Part shown: piece after piece, positions 1-12,540 of the stretch
Position numbering within the stretch: the stretch's first letter is position 1
Layout: every line of letters starts with the position of its first letter
Assembly (NCBI GenBank): GCA_963693305.1
Contig: OY855912.1
Span: 8,544,001 to 8,608,000 of the forward strand
From: Meandrina meandrites
Lineage: Eukaryota; Cnidaria; Anthozoa; Scleractinia; Meandrinidae
DNA length: 64,000 nucleotides
Direction: 5' to 3'
Program-made: the position numbers and the translations under genes
Notes under the pieces: generated by a model
Told to the model about the DNA's origin: nothing
What the model saw: the letters and a program-made list of their open reading frames with translations, nothing else
Database searches by the model: none

Positions 1-1044
1 AAATTGTTGCCCATGCGATCTCCGATTCAGGCGGTTTACTCCTGACGGAGTAGTATTTGACCTTCCAGAGTTGACTAAGAAATCCAGGTTTCACCAAGGT
101 CCTAAGGAGGCTACTTTTCATGCAAGTTTTTCTGACAATCCTATAAAGCTCTGTGTGGTAGATTGTATTTACGGGCGAGGGTAAACCTGAAGCCGGTGTT
201 TTCACCGCTTAACTTGGGTTTAATGCGAATATCTCGTTCGCGTTTCAAGCATTTCCAAAACCCTCTGCTCATTTTGCAAAGCTATGTTTAGTGGTGTTTT
301 GTAAAGTTTTGGGTGAATTTTGGGATGTTTGGGAAGAGACGGTTTTTCTCAAAGGATTAGTAAAATTTGGAGAAATAAGAAATGTTATAGATTTAATGTG
401 ATTTTAAAATTAGAATTTGAAGTCAAAAATTAGTTTTGGTGCTAAGCTTGCTCACCTATACCGATATATGACTTCACAGTAGATCAAACGGACAGTCTTA
501 CCTACCGCACCATGATTTGTTTACAATTAGAGCTTGTTGCTAATATATATTCAACAGAATGCATTAGTTCACATGGAATAAATAAGCATTATTGAAAACC
601 AAATCTTTGTCCAAAAAATCTGAAAAATTATGCTTGGATGCCGATGGCGTTAAATTTTAGCCTGCGTACCAAGCGTTCCCGTGCGAGCAAAGTGCTATGT
701 GTCGCGTGCGAGCGAAGATTCAGGTCGCGCGAAAATTGGGGCTAGAGCAAAAAAGGGAAAAGTACGGTGTTCGAGAAAAGAGCAAGAGCTCCCTATTTTG
801 CTCTCGCCCCAATTTTCGTTAAATTTCAGCTGGGCGACAGAGGTCAGTTTTCACAGCTGCATATTGCGTGACAGCCCTCATCGTTCGCATATTCATTTAG
901 AAAACTATTCGAGTTTAAGAATGCGCTTCTTTTGTTGGATTAGCACCAAATAATAACTTCCCCGCGTGATTGACTTCGTTCACTGACCACGTGACCCAAA
1001 AAAATGAGAATTTTGTCCGCCACTCCCCCAAGTTCCGCGTTCGA
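1..1044. other. Non-coding host flank
   Basis: I see no supported gene here. An imperfect inverted repeat at 729-820 pairs GAAAATTGGGGCTAGAGC with its complement about 50 bp later and accounts for the open frame at 681-953. The rest is AT-rich sequence of intergenic or 5'-flank type. Confidence 0.5.
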
Positions 1045-1354
1045 ATGACGATGGCGTCGGTAGAAGACGAAAGCTGTTTGAGCCCTTACAGAAAGCTTCT
1101 TGTCGATTTATCGTTTGGCCTTCCTAGCAAAGAGGTTGAAATGTTAAATATCGCTGGGGTCGATTTCATTCCACGCGGGACAAGAGAAAAAATTAGCAGT
1201 GGGTTGCAGTTCTTTGATGTTCTCGAGCAAGACGGAAGAATTGGTCCTCGAAATCTAGCCCTTCTGCAGGATATGTTTAAAACAATTGGTAGAGTGGATC
1301 TGGCACAGAAAATTGAGGCTTTTTTAACAGCATCCATGGATAATGAGGATGATG
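1045..1354 (+). CDS. Death effector domain (DED) exon
   Basis: The frame encodes one death effector domain, the homotypic six-helix adaptor module of FADD/caspase-8 signalling. Visible landmarks are the helix-1 segment YRKLLVDLS, a glycine/arginine segment PRGTREKI, an acidic FDVLEQDGRIGPRN turn and the terminal RxDL-like motif GRVDLAQKIEAFL. The ATG at 1045 (or 1051) begins just before the domain; upstream in-frame sequence looks like non-conserved 5' UTR. The coding sequence runs to a consensus donor, GATG|GTATGT, at 1354/1355, so this is probably a first exon rather than a 146-aa single-exon protein. The next exon is not visible because a large transposon begins about 60 bp downstream, presumably within the intron. 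Caspase-8-like, FADD-like or a DED-only regulator are all possible. The domain call is good; the gene model is incomplete. Confidence 0.65.
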
Positions 1355-1474
1355 GTATGTGGACAAAGCAAGTGGCATGGATGTCATTTATCAATAGCAT
1401 TTATCAATAGCAGTATCAGTTCTTACTGCTGCATGTCATTTGGTTGCTTTCTTGTTCAAAGTCGGAGGACAACT

Positions 1475-1625
1475 GCAAGGTAAGATTTCCGCACAGCCCC
1501 ATACATTAATTATGTATGCACCTATTTCATACTATCACTATACACAAACAGCAATCATGAAAAGAACGAGTCAGTCAGAAAATTGTATGCATAATTAATG
1601 TATGGGGCTTTGCGGAAATCTTGCC
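1475..1625. mobile_element. 151-bp MITE in the left TIR
   Basis: Terminal inverted repeats of about 38 bp contain AAGATTTCCGCA and CCCCATACATTAATTATG on one side and the complement on the other. It is flanked by CAACT at 1470-1474 and 1626-1630, which fits a 5-bp target duplication inside the older transposon's TIR. No coding potential. Family unknown. Confidence 0.75.
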
Positions 1626-1632
1626 CAACTAC

Positions 1633-2697
1633 CAGAGGAGGTTGGACAGCAGTCACGTGGCCAATTTTGGCCAATGAGAATGGCCGTTTTACGTGACCTT
1701 TGCGAACCGTAAAAAATATTCCACAGCGACAGAAGGTGGCAGTTATTTGCGTTTTTCTGATTTGTTTTGGATGCTAGTCGTCTGAAAATTGTTCGGTGGC
1801 TTCATTTAATATTAATCCGTCCGACTGTGTAGTAATTTCAGAGGTTAGGTCATTTTTCATTGCATATTTTTGTCAAGATCTGAAGAGGCATTGAACGGTG
1901 TTGTTAGTTTCATGGGTGTCATATGACACATTTTGAAGGAAACGTTTCACGCGTTTGCTCGGGTTTTAGGCCATAATCTTTCAATTAAGGAATAAAAGGT
2001 TCGTTAAACTTTGTTTGTGAATACTTTCGCTGACTCCACGTTTGGAGTATAACGTCGAAAACTTCTGCTTTGATTAATATTAAGAAATATTTGTCATTCT
2101 GACTAACGTTTGATTTATTTGGTGTAGTCTAGTAATGAGCAATCGCTCAAAGCGGGGGAAAATAAAACTGTTTCAGAGCGTAAGAACATTGCGTGACAAG
2201 CAAAGCGTTGTGACAGTTTCGTTTGCGGTAATCTAATATCTTGATTGTTTATGTGGAATAAACGAGTGTTACAATGAGAAAACGTGTCGGTGGTTGATTT
2301 GAATATTCGTTCTATTTTCGATGCTTAAACGGAAACAACAAGAACCATCCCGACACTCAAACAGAACAACGGCGACTTATATCCGTCCAGTCTGTGGAGA
2401 AGTGCCTCGCTAAACGGCAAAATACACATTCACCTTTCCGACCGAAAATCAACAAAACTGAAATAAGCAAAAAGCCATTGAGCCTAAGAAAAGGCAAACT
2501 CGGTACAGTAAAGAAAAATAAATTTGAAACTTCGCAGTGTATAAATACTTCAAAGAGATCAGCTTGTGACTCTTGTTGGTCGAAAGCATCCATTTTGTAC
2601 GACAGCGTGATGTTCACTCTTTCGCGTCTGTGTTCAAATGAAGCCGAAATGACGCTCTACCCATAATTCTTCGCGGGGTGCTCTCCAACCTCCTCTG
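1633..2697. mobile_element. 1.07-kb non-autonomous element, 8-9 bp duplication
   Basis: It starts CAGAGGAGGTTGGA and ends with the reverse complement TCCAACCTCCTCTG. CCCAACTAC flanks it at 1624-1632 and 2698-2706. Two of the flanking bases derive from the 151-bp MITE, so this element inserted after the MITE. An 8-9 bp duplication and a CAG start suggest a hAT-type or Mutator-type non-autonomous element. The internal frames at 2357-2666 on both strands resemble nothing I recognise. Confidence 0.65.
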
Positions 2698-3186
2698 CCC
2701 AACTACAATATTTATAGAACAGCTTCAGTAATTTATGCAAACATCGCGAAAATATGGTCCTAAACCTTGCCTTATTTTTTACTTGTGGCAAATAGACCAG
2801 GCCTAAATTGCCATTCTAGTTTTAGATTAAGACTTTTTCTGTCGAATTATGAAATAAAATTTGCGGCACAACGCAATATTGAGAAATAAGTTCGAACGAA
2901 TTCTTGGCTATTTTAATGGCTAAAGTATTGCGTGACACACTTCACATTCCAGTCCGAGTCTTGTTGCCTGACAATTTGATGCTTTGTTGATCAATATTTT
3001 CCGCCTAACGACAAGGGAAAACGCATTGAAATTCTACAAATGGCAGCTTGCTTTTCTTTGTTTTGGGTAGTTGACACCAAATACGGTGTTTCGTTTCCTG
3101 ACCATGATAAAGTCACTTTGTGTCCTTGTAAATAGTCTGTATATAATTGCAAATTTTACCAATTGAAGTGGAGGAGGTTTGTCAAA

Positions 3187-4347
3187 ATGGCGGCTACTAC
3201 GCGCCGTCGTGTTGGAAGGCCAAAGCTGCCTGGTTCTGTGAAGGCGGTTCGCTTGCGGGAATCCGTTTTCAATCTTTGGAGAGACAGGAAAGAGATCCTT
3301 GGCTTCGCTGAGAAAACGGACAGTGAGTTTGCAGAATTCTTACTGCATCGAAGGTGAGGTTTTGGAATGATTTTGCAGTCGATTCCTCTTTAGAGTGAAC
3401 TCATCTCGGCAAGTAGTCTTGAAGTTTGTTTTGGTTGTGGCTTTTTAGGACTACTGCAAGCACAAGTACAGCTAACACACCACAAGCACCATCAGCAGCC
3501 ACGAATTTATCTTTGTCTTATGAAAGTGATGGTTCGGGTAAGTGTTCTCGTTCAACATGTTTATAATAAGCTCATATAAGGCTTCTTATAATTACAGTGA
3601 AAACCTGCATTTACTTGTCCTAAGTTAGCCTAAACAGGTTCTTACATAAATGGTAATTACCACAAACTGAGGCTATTTAGATTATTTATTTCCAAATAAC
3701 AATTATTCTTTACCTTAGCTTGTTGCTTCTAATATTTGTGAGTAGGATTCACCCTTCTTTTTTGTGACATTTTCATACCAAATAAAAATGAATATGTAAA
3801 AATGAATAAAATAGAAAACTTTTGAAGCAACACAACATCATATGTATGTAGTACCCTAAAAGTGAACATTTGTAATCAACAATTTTTAGAAAATAGGAAC
3901 TCTTTTTCCAAGTTATAGGCGAAAGAGGTTATGTCTATAACTATTGAGTGGCTCTAACCAGCAAATTTTAGTCAAACAGGTTCTTCCTCAAGCATTTTTA
4001 CAGTACATGATCACCATACATATCAATTATTTTTAATTATTTTAGGGTATATCAGTGTTCTCTATATTTTTGTGTGTGCGAGTTTTCATAGCTTTATACA
4101 ATGTTCATTTGTTTGTTCCAGTTGCAGTTCCCTTATTTTCCACCCCAGTTCGTGGAAATGTCCAGGCACGTTCAAGTTTTGTTGATGTCACAGGGCTATC
4201 AGACATGGGGAAACCTGGACAATCAAGTCAAACAGATCAGTGGCTGACAAGAAGCCAATTGTTTGATCTCAGTAATGGCAGCTTTACTGGCAATCCTTTC
4301 TCTGTTGTTGCTGGTGACAGTGGCAGTGATGTGCCAAGTGCAGACAG

Positions 4348-4388
<41 letters not shown>

Positions 4389-7300
4389 CTCCTGTTCTGC
4401 CCGATGTTGAGTGTTATTATGATAATCATCACTTTCCTGATTTAGAGCAAAGGTATGTTCAAATATCATTGCCTTATTTCTCAGTTTCATTAATTTTAAT
4501 TTGATAGGTAAAATGTTTAGGTTCTTACAATGATTTTCATTTCCAGTATAATCTAAGGTGCCAGATTTTTGAAACAAATATTGGTTTGTATATTGTTTGG
4601 TTATAGAGATATGTGCACTTTTGCTCGTCATAATGCCATATCTTCCTAAGATCATCCCATGTAAGCTAAAATACTTCTGTGGTACTAGGTTTTTTTTAAA
4701 TGGCTTTCGTGTGATTTCATGATTTTTTTAAATAAACAACTGTAAAATAAACTGAACTGCTCTGGTAATCACCTGAGAAATTATACTAAAACAACCATTC
4801 TTTTAGACTGAGTGAAAACTGCTCATTTAGGTATTCTGTTAGTATAAGTAGATAATTTGATTTTCACATATTTATTGTTAAAGGTTTTTTGAATCTTAAA
4901 CTTTTGTATAGTGTGAGCCTCATTATGGAAGAGCTAAACCGGAGTGATGCTTCCAGTGATGAGTCCAGCTCTGACATTGAGTGGACTATGGAAGAGACTG
5001 TTCAAGCTGTTGGTAATGCCACGCAACAGTTTGTTGACGACAAGTGAGTAGTTGACATTTTCTCTTGCAAACAGTTTACCTTCTTACCTTAGTCACTCCC
5101 CAGCAATTTGCCGTTATCCAGTTATACTACTGGCTGGAGAGAGGCACTGTGAGAGTAAAGTGTCTTGCCCAAGAACTCGATGCAGTGCCCTGGTCAGGTC
5201 TCAAACCTGGACCATTTGAGACGGAGTCCAGCGCACTAACCATCAGGCCACTGCTCCTCCCCTTAGTTATAGATCACAATAACTCAGTATGAGTTGATCT
5301 TTTCTTGTAAAGATTTTTTTGTAAACTCTGTATAAGGCAAAAAGACAATGGTTTGAAAAGATCAATAAACAGATGTTGCCAAGACAAGTGTAATAAATAT
5401 TTTATTTAATTATTAGTCGCATCTCATTTTGTTTGTTCACAGCATGGACATCAGCAGTGATGAGGATGAAAGAACCGTCACAATGATTGATCCTTGTTAT
5501 GGTGATGATGATGGCAGCCAGGCTTCTGCTCCTGAAGCCGCTCCCGCTGAAGCTGCAACTGAAGCTTCTGGTGCTGTTGCTGGGATCCTGCAACCAGACA
5601 GTGACATTCAGCAGGAAGAAACAAGCAAATCAGCAGAACAAAATCAAGCCGAAATACTTCAGAAACTGCAGGCTGCTTTTCAAGAGCTTACCAGCCCTAA
5701 CGACTTGGAGGCATATCTGGCCCTTCACTCTCGAATGAGAGTAATGGTCTCAATCGAAAAGCTTTTTGAGCTTTCAGCTGAGAAATGTGCAATATGCGGG
5801 GAGGGTCTTCACTTGAATAAAGATGTAAAGACCTGTGGATCCAGGGTGGAGATCATCCGCCAGTGCCCTAACAACCACTCTCAAAAGTGGGTGTCATCTG
5901 AAGTTCTGGGAACGCAAAACAACAACGAGTTTTTCCTCAATGATTACCTGTTGGCAGCTGCCATTATCATTTCAGGGAACAACTACAATAAATTTGCCCT
6001 GATGTGCAAAGCCCTAGGGCTAAATATTATAAGTGTAAACACATTTACATGCTTCCAAAAACATTGCGCAGCCCCTGTAGTCAACGAGATTTGGGGCAAA
6101 ATGAAGTCCTTGGTTATCAGCATACTCAAGGAATATGATGATCTCTGCCTGTGTGGGGATGGAAGGAATGATTCTCCTGGCCATTCAGCCAGATATTGTG
6201 TCTACACACTCATGGAACATGCAACAAAAGTTGTTGTAGACATGGCAGTGATTGATAAAAGGGAAACGGGAGGTAATTCTGTTACCATGGAAAAGGAAGG
6301 CTTGCGGCGACTTCTCGAGCAAATGGCAACGCTTCTTCCCTTTAATGAGCTCACCACGGATGCCTCTTCATCAATAATGAAGCTTGTGCGTGACATGAAA
6401 GGTACATTGCATGCTGTTTTTTGTAAAATGTTAGTAATTTAGAAATTGTGATGCTTTATGTATACTATTTTTTGAGGGGGGGCACAGTGTTTCAAGATGC
6501 TGGTAATTAGCCACAGTCGTCTTGTAAATCCACCTATCATGTTAAAGTAAAAAGAAGATTCCACATTTGTAGGACAAACTGTGCTTAGTAAAGTAAAACA
6601 AGATTCAAATTCAGCTTCCATAATTCTTGAAAGTGAGGACAAATACTTTGTTATAGATAGGTAAATCAAACTGACATATTTTTGTAGCATTTTTATTCCT
6701 CGCATGGTATGAAAGATTTTCATTCAATTGGGTTTGGGTATACATGTATATCTTGGAAAGGTTGTACGTAACGATAAATTATATTGCACTTTAAAATTGT
6801 ACTAAACCATTTGAGTTATTGATCAATATTATTTACCATATTGAAAGTTTGGTGTTTTCTGTTAGAGAAATTTCCACAGCTGCTAGAACTGTTTCACTCT
6901 CTCGATATCTGGCATAAGGCAAAGAAACTGAGCAAGTGCCTTCATCAAGTAAGTGCATATTATGCAGTATGTGTAGTACTTAACTTTTACATCAACAATA
7001 CAAAAGGTATTAGAAGAATGCTAACTTTCTCCTTCCTAAAATTGCTATGTGTTCACAGCAGCCGTGTTGGTGTGGAAAATGTATATTTTAAATGCGTAAC
7101 TCCTCCTACATGTATACCTGACATCAGACTCGAGCCACTGTGACTAAAGGAAAATGCTACCAATAAAGAAACCATGTTGATGCATGTCTATAGCAACAGT
7201 TGATCATATAATCTGTTAAATGATAATTGTGCATTACAATTTGCCAGATCCATTGTTTCTTTCCAAATATTCACTGGAGTATAAAAAAGTAATCTTTTTT

Positions 7301-9110
7301 TATCCTGACAGGCTGCTCGTATCAAAGGCTGTGAAGCTCTCAAAGAGTGGATTGAAGATATAGTCAACCACTTCTGGTTCTGCTGTCAAAGCTGTGAAGG
7401 AAGTGTTGATGAGCTAAAGGTTAGAAGCATATAAGAAGTATTGCTATGTTAACTTTAAAGTGTAGTACATAAACTGTACAGTTTTCCCTTCTATTGTGCA
7501 CAGGTTTTATGGTATGATTCCACTTGTCCACTACTTAGATTGGCCATTTAAAATGCATTTATTTATTTATATATTCCCATTGACATGGTTGCATGTTCTT
7601 TAAATTTATTTTCTCTATTTCTGATTAGAGGTTATATTGTTCTGTGCAATGTTCATTTTTCAGCAAACATGGTTTGGTGTCATCCATCACGTTTGTGGTG
7701 AACACCAATGGGCTGGAGGTGCCTGCAAACATTCAACTGAAGAAGCAGGCCCTGGAGAAAAGACCTACCTACAAAAATCATCGAAGGCAGCAGCAGCACT
7801 AAGGAAGGTTGTGTTTGATAAACAGTGGCTCAACAACTTTGAGTTTTATGTTCGGTTCAGGTTAGTGTTCATAGTCAACTCAAGCAAATGTTTTTCTCTT
7901 GTCCACCTCCCCCTCCCTTAGAGACCTCAAATCATAGCATTTGCCATATTCCTTCCATAAGTGCCCTGGCTGCCTATTACTTTTTTTACTACCTAAAGAG
8001 TGGACGCTTATTCGAAGTGGGTGCTTATTCAAGGTGGGCACTTGCTTATCATATAAACTGGGCGAGTACCCAATTCCATTTGTCTACCCTTGTTAAATAT
8101 AACAGAGGATCATGTTAAAATTAAAATGCAAATTATTTGTAAAGTTTTCCTTTAATTATATCTTCTTGCAGGCATACAAGTGTGCTGGAGAGTTACAACA
8201 GCATGATGACCAAATATGCCCCAAAGCGGCTGGCATTTGAGTAAGCAAGTTAAAATATATCAATTATACATACATATATGGACCACATTTTCACTCATTT
8301 ATATAGTTGTGTTTATTTCTGTTCCTATTTAACTGTGTATATATATATATATTTTTTTTTTTACATGGTGTGTGTGTGTGTTGAAATGGCTTAAGTGACC
8401 TGACAGCTGGGGAGTCACTAAGAAATTCCTAAGCAGCAAAATAAACATGATCTGCTGGCCTTTTGTGGAAAATAGCCTGCAGCTGGCTCTAACATGTAGT
8501 TTCATCCATACTTTCATGTAGATATCACAAGTTTGAATACAGCAGAGACAAGATTTTTGTAATTATTAACAACTTTACTCCTGTTTCATTTCTGACAACA
8601 ATTTGGTGTTTTGGGATATTTTAACAAGAACCATCCAATAATGATTATTCATAGCAGAAGGGTCACACTGAAATCAGATATACAATTAGTAAGAATTGTA
8701 ATGGTTGAAAGATCAATGTCTTGTGACTGATTTTTTTTAGGTATCCTTACTTCATCATGCGCATTATGTTGGCTGCCATTGACCACAATTTGCATCTCTT
8801 TAGAGGGAAGCAGTTAAATGCCGCTGGGGATGAGCGTGGCCACCAGAAGTTCTCCAAGCGCACACAGAAATTCCATGCTGAAATTGTCAAGGAGGAGAAG
8901 GCATACTCCTATTTCCCCTTTCTGATGGCCAGGATGTTGAAGGAGCGTTGCCTTCTGCAGGGAAGCTTTTCACAGAAAACAGATGAAAATGTTTTTGACC
9001 CTAAGCAGATTGCCCCAACTATTGGCATGAAGGCAGCGCCCTCTACTGAAGAGCTGATGAAAGGGCCATCTCGTCTTGCCAAAAAAACCACTGAAGAAGT
9101 GAACAGCTAA
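3187..9110 (+). CDS. Kolobok-like DDE transposase, 10 exons, 834 aa predicted
   Basis: Exons inferred from splice sites and frame: 3187-3353, 3449-3537, 4122-4452, 4912-5043, 5443-6401, 6866-6948, 7312-7419, 7664-7860, 8172-8240 and 8741-9110. Every junction uses AG/GT and all phases agree, giving 835 codons including the stop. The N-terminus is short and basic (TTRRRVGRPKLPG). It is followed by acidic low-complexity sequence with a poly-Asp tract, a CxxC module (CAICGEG) and a catalytic-type core: CGDGRNDSPGHSARY, then LTTDASSSI, then HSLDIWHKAKKL, IHHVCGEHQW and LESYNSMMTKYAPKR. Spaced acidic residues in this arrangement fit an RNase-H-fold transposase that cuts element ends in the nucleus. 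No lesion is visible in the joined frame, so the copy could be functional. Kolobok is my best family guess, from remembered motif patterns. Confidence 0.7.
4346..4388. repeat. (GAT)n microsatellite encoding poly-Asp
   Basis: About fourteen GAT/TGA-phase trinucleotides run inside transposase exon 3 and are translated as an uninterrupted aspartate tract. Length variation here would change protein length without a frameshift. Confidence 0.9.
5085..5262 (-). mobile_element. tRNA-derived SINE in a transposase intron
   Basis: Read on the minus strand, the 5' part looks like a tRNA gene. It has an A-box-like TGGCCTGATGGTTAGTGCG (around 5230-5250) and a B-box-like GGTTTGAGACC (5197-5207), followed by a non-tRNA body with CTTGGGCAAGACACTTTACT. 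This layout, an RNA polymerase III internal promoter joined to an unrelated tail, is standard for tRNA-derived SINEs. It lies in the intron between exons 4 and 5 of the transposase and explains the apparent open frame there. Confidence 0.7.
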
Positions 9111-9807
9111 AATGAAGAAACTCTAAGTTGTTTCTAGTTGTAAAATCTGTTTCATTGAAAACCAATACTTGTTGAATAACCCTTAATACTGCATTCTCTT
9201 GCATAATTTTGTGTGATGTTAGCCAAATTGGCCTTCGGCCACTTTGCCCACTTTGCAATATTCCACAGGATAATTAATGCTCTGGTGGTCTATCATTTGG
9301 AATGTGACTGGGTGTAAGTTAATTCTTGGGGATGATTTAACCTGATATACACAGTGATTTGTCAATACAGACCACATTAACCATTTGTGTACATTATGAG
9401 AAATATTTTTACATGGCCCTCAGTTTGTGAACCTCCAAAGCCACTATAAACACCTTGCACTTTTTTTTTTCATCTTCAGAATCTATTAGAACTTTGTACA
9501 TTCGCTTACTCGGAGAATGTTTACACTAATCAATAGCCCTGATGCATGTTTACGTCAGACTGGCTAGTTTCACCACCAGACTTTGCTTTCAAAAGTGCAA
9601 ACTTGCAAATATTATCATTAAGGAATTCCAAAAGGAGCAAAGATGAAAAGAATACCCACATGAAATTTGCATAACGGTGGCAGAGGGTTGAGAATAATTA
9701 ATTTTGCGTAAACGAGGCTTGGTGGTGAGATTTGAGCATAAGACATAATGCATAAGGACTATTGGTGCTTTTCGAGGGTTTGGGGGTACACATGTACCAA
9801 ACCTAGT
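9111..9807. other. Convergent 3' ends of the two transposon genes
   Basis: AT-rich stretch between the transposase stop and the stop of the opposing gene. No further coding exon, RNA gene or repeat is evident. It presumably holds both 3' UTRs. Confidence 0.4.
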
Positions 9808-10961
9808 TCAGCTATTCCGATACCCCATGTAACGGCCATCAGGTGATGGGTATGTTCGACGAATGGCCAAAACTGAACAGGAGGGAACCACCCGTCTGTT
9901 GGAGCGCCCAAGCTTTCCAAAGCGCCACAAAATAAACTGCCTATAAGCTGCCTTTCGAAAGCTTTCCATTGAAAAATTGAATTCATCTGCTCTAAGATCG
10001 CAGCGAGCTTTTATACAGACTTCAAGATTGTCTCTATCGAGGCATATGTTGTTAAATACTTGAAACCTTGTAATGCAGTTGACCCTCTTGCAGCACACAT
10101 TTTCCAGGTCACTTGGCATTGGCCTGCAAAGTTTGCATTGACACCATTCTGGTGTGCCAGGACTTGGTGAGGCAGGAGGAGCATCTCTTTCAGCAAGTAT
10201 ATTTTTGGCAAAGTCCAGACTTCCCCTGCCCATTGCTAAAGCATTTTGCAGAAGATACTGCATATCCCCTTGGTTTAGTGTAGCTATAAATTCCTAAAAA
10301 GAAACCATTACAAAGCCTATCAGTGAATGAACAATGAAAGAATTTTATTTGAATGCAACAGGCAAGGCGAAAAAACCTGACATTTGGAGGGACTATTTAC
10401 TGCAAACAACGGGAAAAAGTGAACTGGTGTAAAAGTAAAAAGGACAGCGTTTATTTACCTGAATTTGTGAAGCAGACGACTGCACTTCATTGAAGAGTTG
10501 AAGTTCTCCGTCGGGGTTTATGTTGTCGTTTTCCTCTGCTGCACCCGCGTTTGCACTAGCCTGAAAATACGAATATATTACGCTGAAGACGTGTTCAGGA
10601 AATTAAAAATGTCAATGATCACATAGGAAATTACCTTGTTTCTGCATTTTGTTTGACTACAACGGCAACTCGCACCACAACTCAAGTCCGCCGCTTTACA
10701 TGGGCAGGCGCCTCTACCACGCTTACGAGCACAGGCAGCTCGGCAGGAACAGTAAACAACTGCTGTCTCTTGATCCTAAAACAGGTAAGGCTTGGTGAGA
10801 AGAAGAACTACTTTTCGAGGAATTGAAAGCGAGCACGTGCTTAAAATTTTGACACCTACCTCGGGCTGCACTGAACGTTCCGAGTTTTGGTCTGCTTCAA
10901 TAACAGAACCATAAGCATTAACACTATCGTCCAAAACATTTATGGATTCTTCGACTTCCAT
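9808..10961 (-). CDS. CXC-like plus P2X7 ballast-like domain protein, 276 aa
   Basis: Four exons, all in phase 0 with AG/GT borders: 10,961-10,860, 10,775-10,635, 10,560-10,459 and 10,293-9808. Exon 1 encodes an acidic leader starting MEVEESINVL. Exon 2 encodes a cysteine-rich module (YCSCRAACARKRGRGACPC and SCGASCRCSQTKC) like the CXC/tesmin zinc fold. The last exon carries WCQCKLCRPMPSDLENVCC, then AYRQFILWRFGKLGRSNRR, VVPSCSVLAIRRTYPSPDG and a final YMGYRN. This order of Cys motifs and basic/aromatic blocks matches the zinc-binding cytoplasmic ballast domain at the C-terminus of vertebrate P2X7 receptors, which also occurs in stand-alone proteins. No membrane segment is present, so this is not a channel. 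Role unknown; inside this element a DNA-binding or transposition accessory role is plausible. Domain recognition is from memory of the motif pattern. Confidence 0.7.
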
Positions 10962-11157
10962 GAAATTAATGTGAACGTTGAAGAAAACTTTCGACAGCAC
11001 ACAAATATAGTTCGTCCAAGAGCAAGAGATTGCCGCGATCAACTTTCGGATCTGCCGGGTGACAAAGTAGTTGACCAATCAGAGGGCGCGATTAAACAAT
11101 AGCGCTGGTTCAAAACAAAAACAAACGGCCGCGTTGCATCAAGGGTGAAAATGGGCC

Positions 11158-12535
11158 TTTAATTTACCACTCACCTTGTTGACCTTGTAGTTCCTGATGA
11201 CATTGTGAGAATTTACCACTGAAACTTTCCTGGTTATCGAACACAAGCAAAAGTATGGTACTCGGTGGCTACAATTTTAATGATCCAGTAAGTCTGTCTC
11301 GAAAGGAGAGTCGATGACAAAAAGAGGTTTGAATACATGTTCCTGTATGTAATCATTCAAGACTCGGGTTGCGTTACTGCCCGTGGTGGTGGGAGTGGGT
11401 GAGGGGGGTGGTGGACTGGGGTTATACCGTAAATTGTCCCGCTATGGTTCTAAGATCTTGCCGCTATATTTGTAGGATAGAGGACATCATAATGAGTGGA
11501 GAGCGGACATCAAAATACGGGCTGCAGGTTTCTGAAGCTTTGATCACTTGACCTAAACAACATTGCAACAGTCAAAGCGGGGCTGGACTAGGCTATTATA
11601 TTCTTAAATCATGAAGTGCAAGATTTTGTATTCGTTTAATTTAAGGATCAAACGGTAACTAGGATTACAATGCCAAAAGGCTCATGGGACCTACCTGTGA
11701 AACCGTAAAGAGTCAAAAATCTGCATGAGTTTCACTATCATCCAAACTAAGCGACACAACAAGGCCCATGTAGGTGAATATCACGCGAACTACTTGCGGA
11801 ATACTACTGCACGAGGGATAAGTTAGCTGCTTTTTTCTAAAAAAGGTATTTACAATCTCGCTCAAGGGAGTTCGCAACGAAGTGGAGCTCAAGCGCTATC
11901 ATAATTGCACAGTACTCTTTCGTGTATCTCTTCTAAACTTATAAGTTAGCCTACTAGGTAGGCATGGTGAATTGCGTTATCACTGCAGCGGTAACGCCCA
12001 GAGGTACTCTCGTTTTTGTGGGCTCTGTAGACCTATATGGGTATATGCCATGGCATAAGCTTAAGTAAGGTTCTCAGTCCTTTAGAAAAGGATCCTTTTT
12101 GCTCCTTTTGGCATTGTAATCCTGGTTTGATCCTTAGGGTAAGTGATAAGCTTCAGAAACCTCAAATTCGTGCAACCCGTATTTTGATGTCCGCTCTCCG
12201 CTCATTATGATGTCCTTTATCCTACAGTAGCGGCAAGATCTTAGAACCATAGCGGGACAATTTATATAACCCCAGTCCCCCACCCCCTCCCCTACTTCCA
12301 CCACCACGAGCGGTAACGCAACACGAGTCTTGAATGATTACATACAGGAACATGTATTCAAATCTCTTTTCGTCATCGACTCTCTTTCAAGACAGACTTA
12401 CTGGATCATTATAATTGTAGGCACCGAGTACCATACTTTTGCTTGCTTGTGTACGATAACCAGGAAAGTTTCAGTGGTAAATTCTCACAATGTCATCAGG
12501 AACTACAAGGTCAACAAGGTGAGTGGTAAATTAAA
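11158..12535. mobile_element. 1.38-kb foldback element at a TTAA site
   Basis: Arms of about 390 bp (11,158-11,545 and 12,150-12,535) are reverse complements around a spacer of about 600 bp. Both ends read TTAA then TTTACCACTCACCTTGTTG, so TTAA is the likely target duplication. TTAA targeting is typical of piggyBac and Kolobok elements, so this may be a non-autonomous derivative. The apparent frames at 11,369-11,551 and 12,330-12,671 lie in the arms and are not supported as genes. Confidence 0.75.
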
Positions 12536-12540
12536 TCACG

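Larger units (their letters stand above)
1415..3127. repeat. Left terminal inverted repeat (interrupted)
   Basis: Segments 1415-1474 and 2699-3127 together pair with 12,541-13,031. The sequence TTGGTTGCTTTCTTGTTCAA near 1440 has its complement near 13,000. Removing 1475-2698 and one copy of the duplicated CAACT restores continuous pairing. Confidence 0.8.

Noticed and set aside
681..953. 90-codon open frame
   Set aside because: It spans an imperfect inverted repeat and has no domain-like composition.
4223..4655. Poly-Ile, poly-Met and poly-His frames
   Set aside because: They are other-frame readings of the (GAT)n tract in transposase exon 3.
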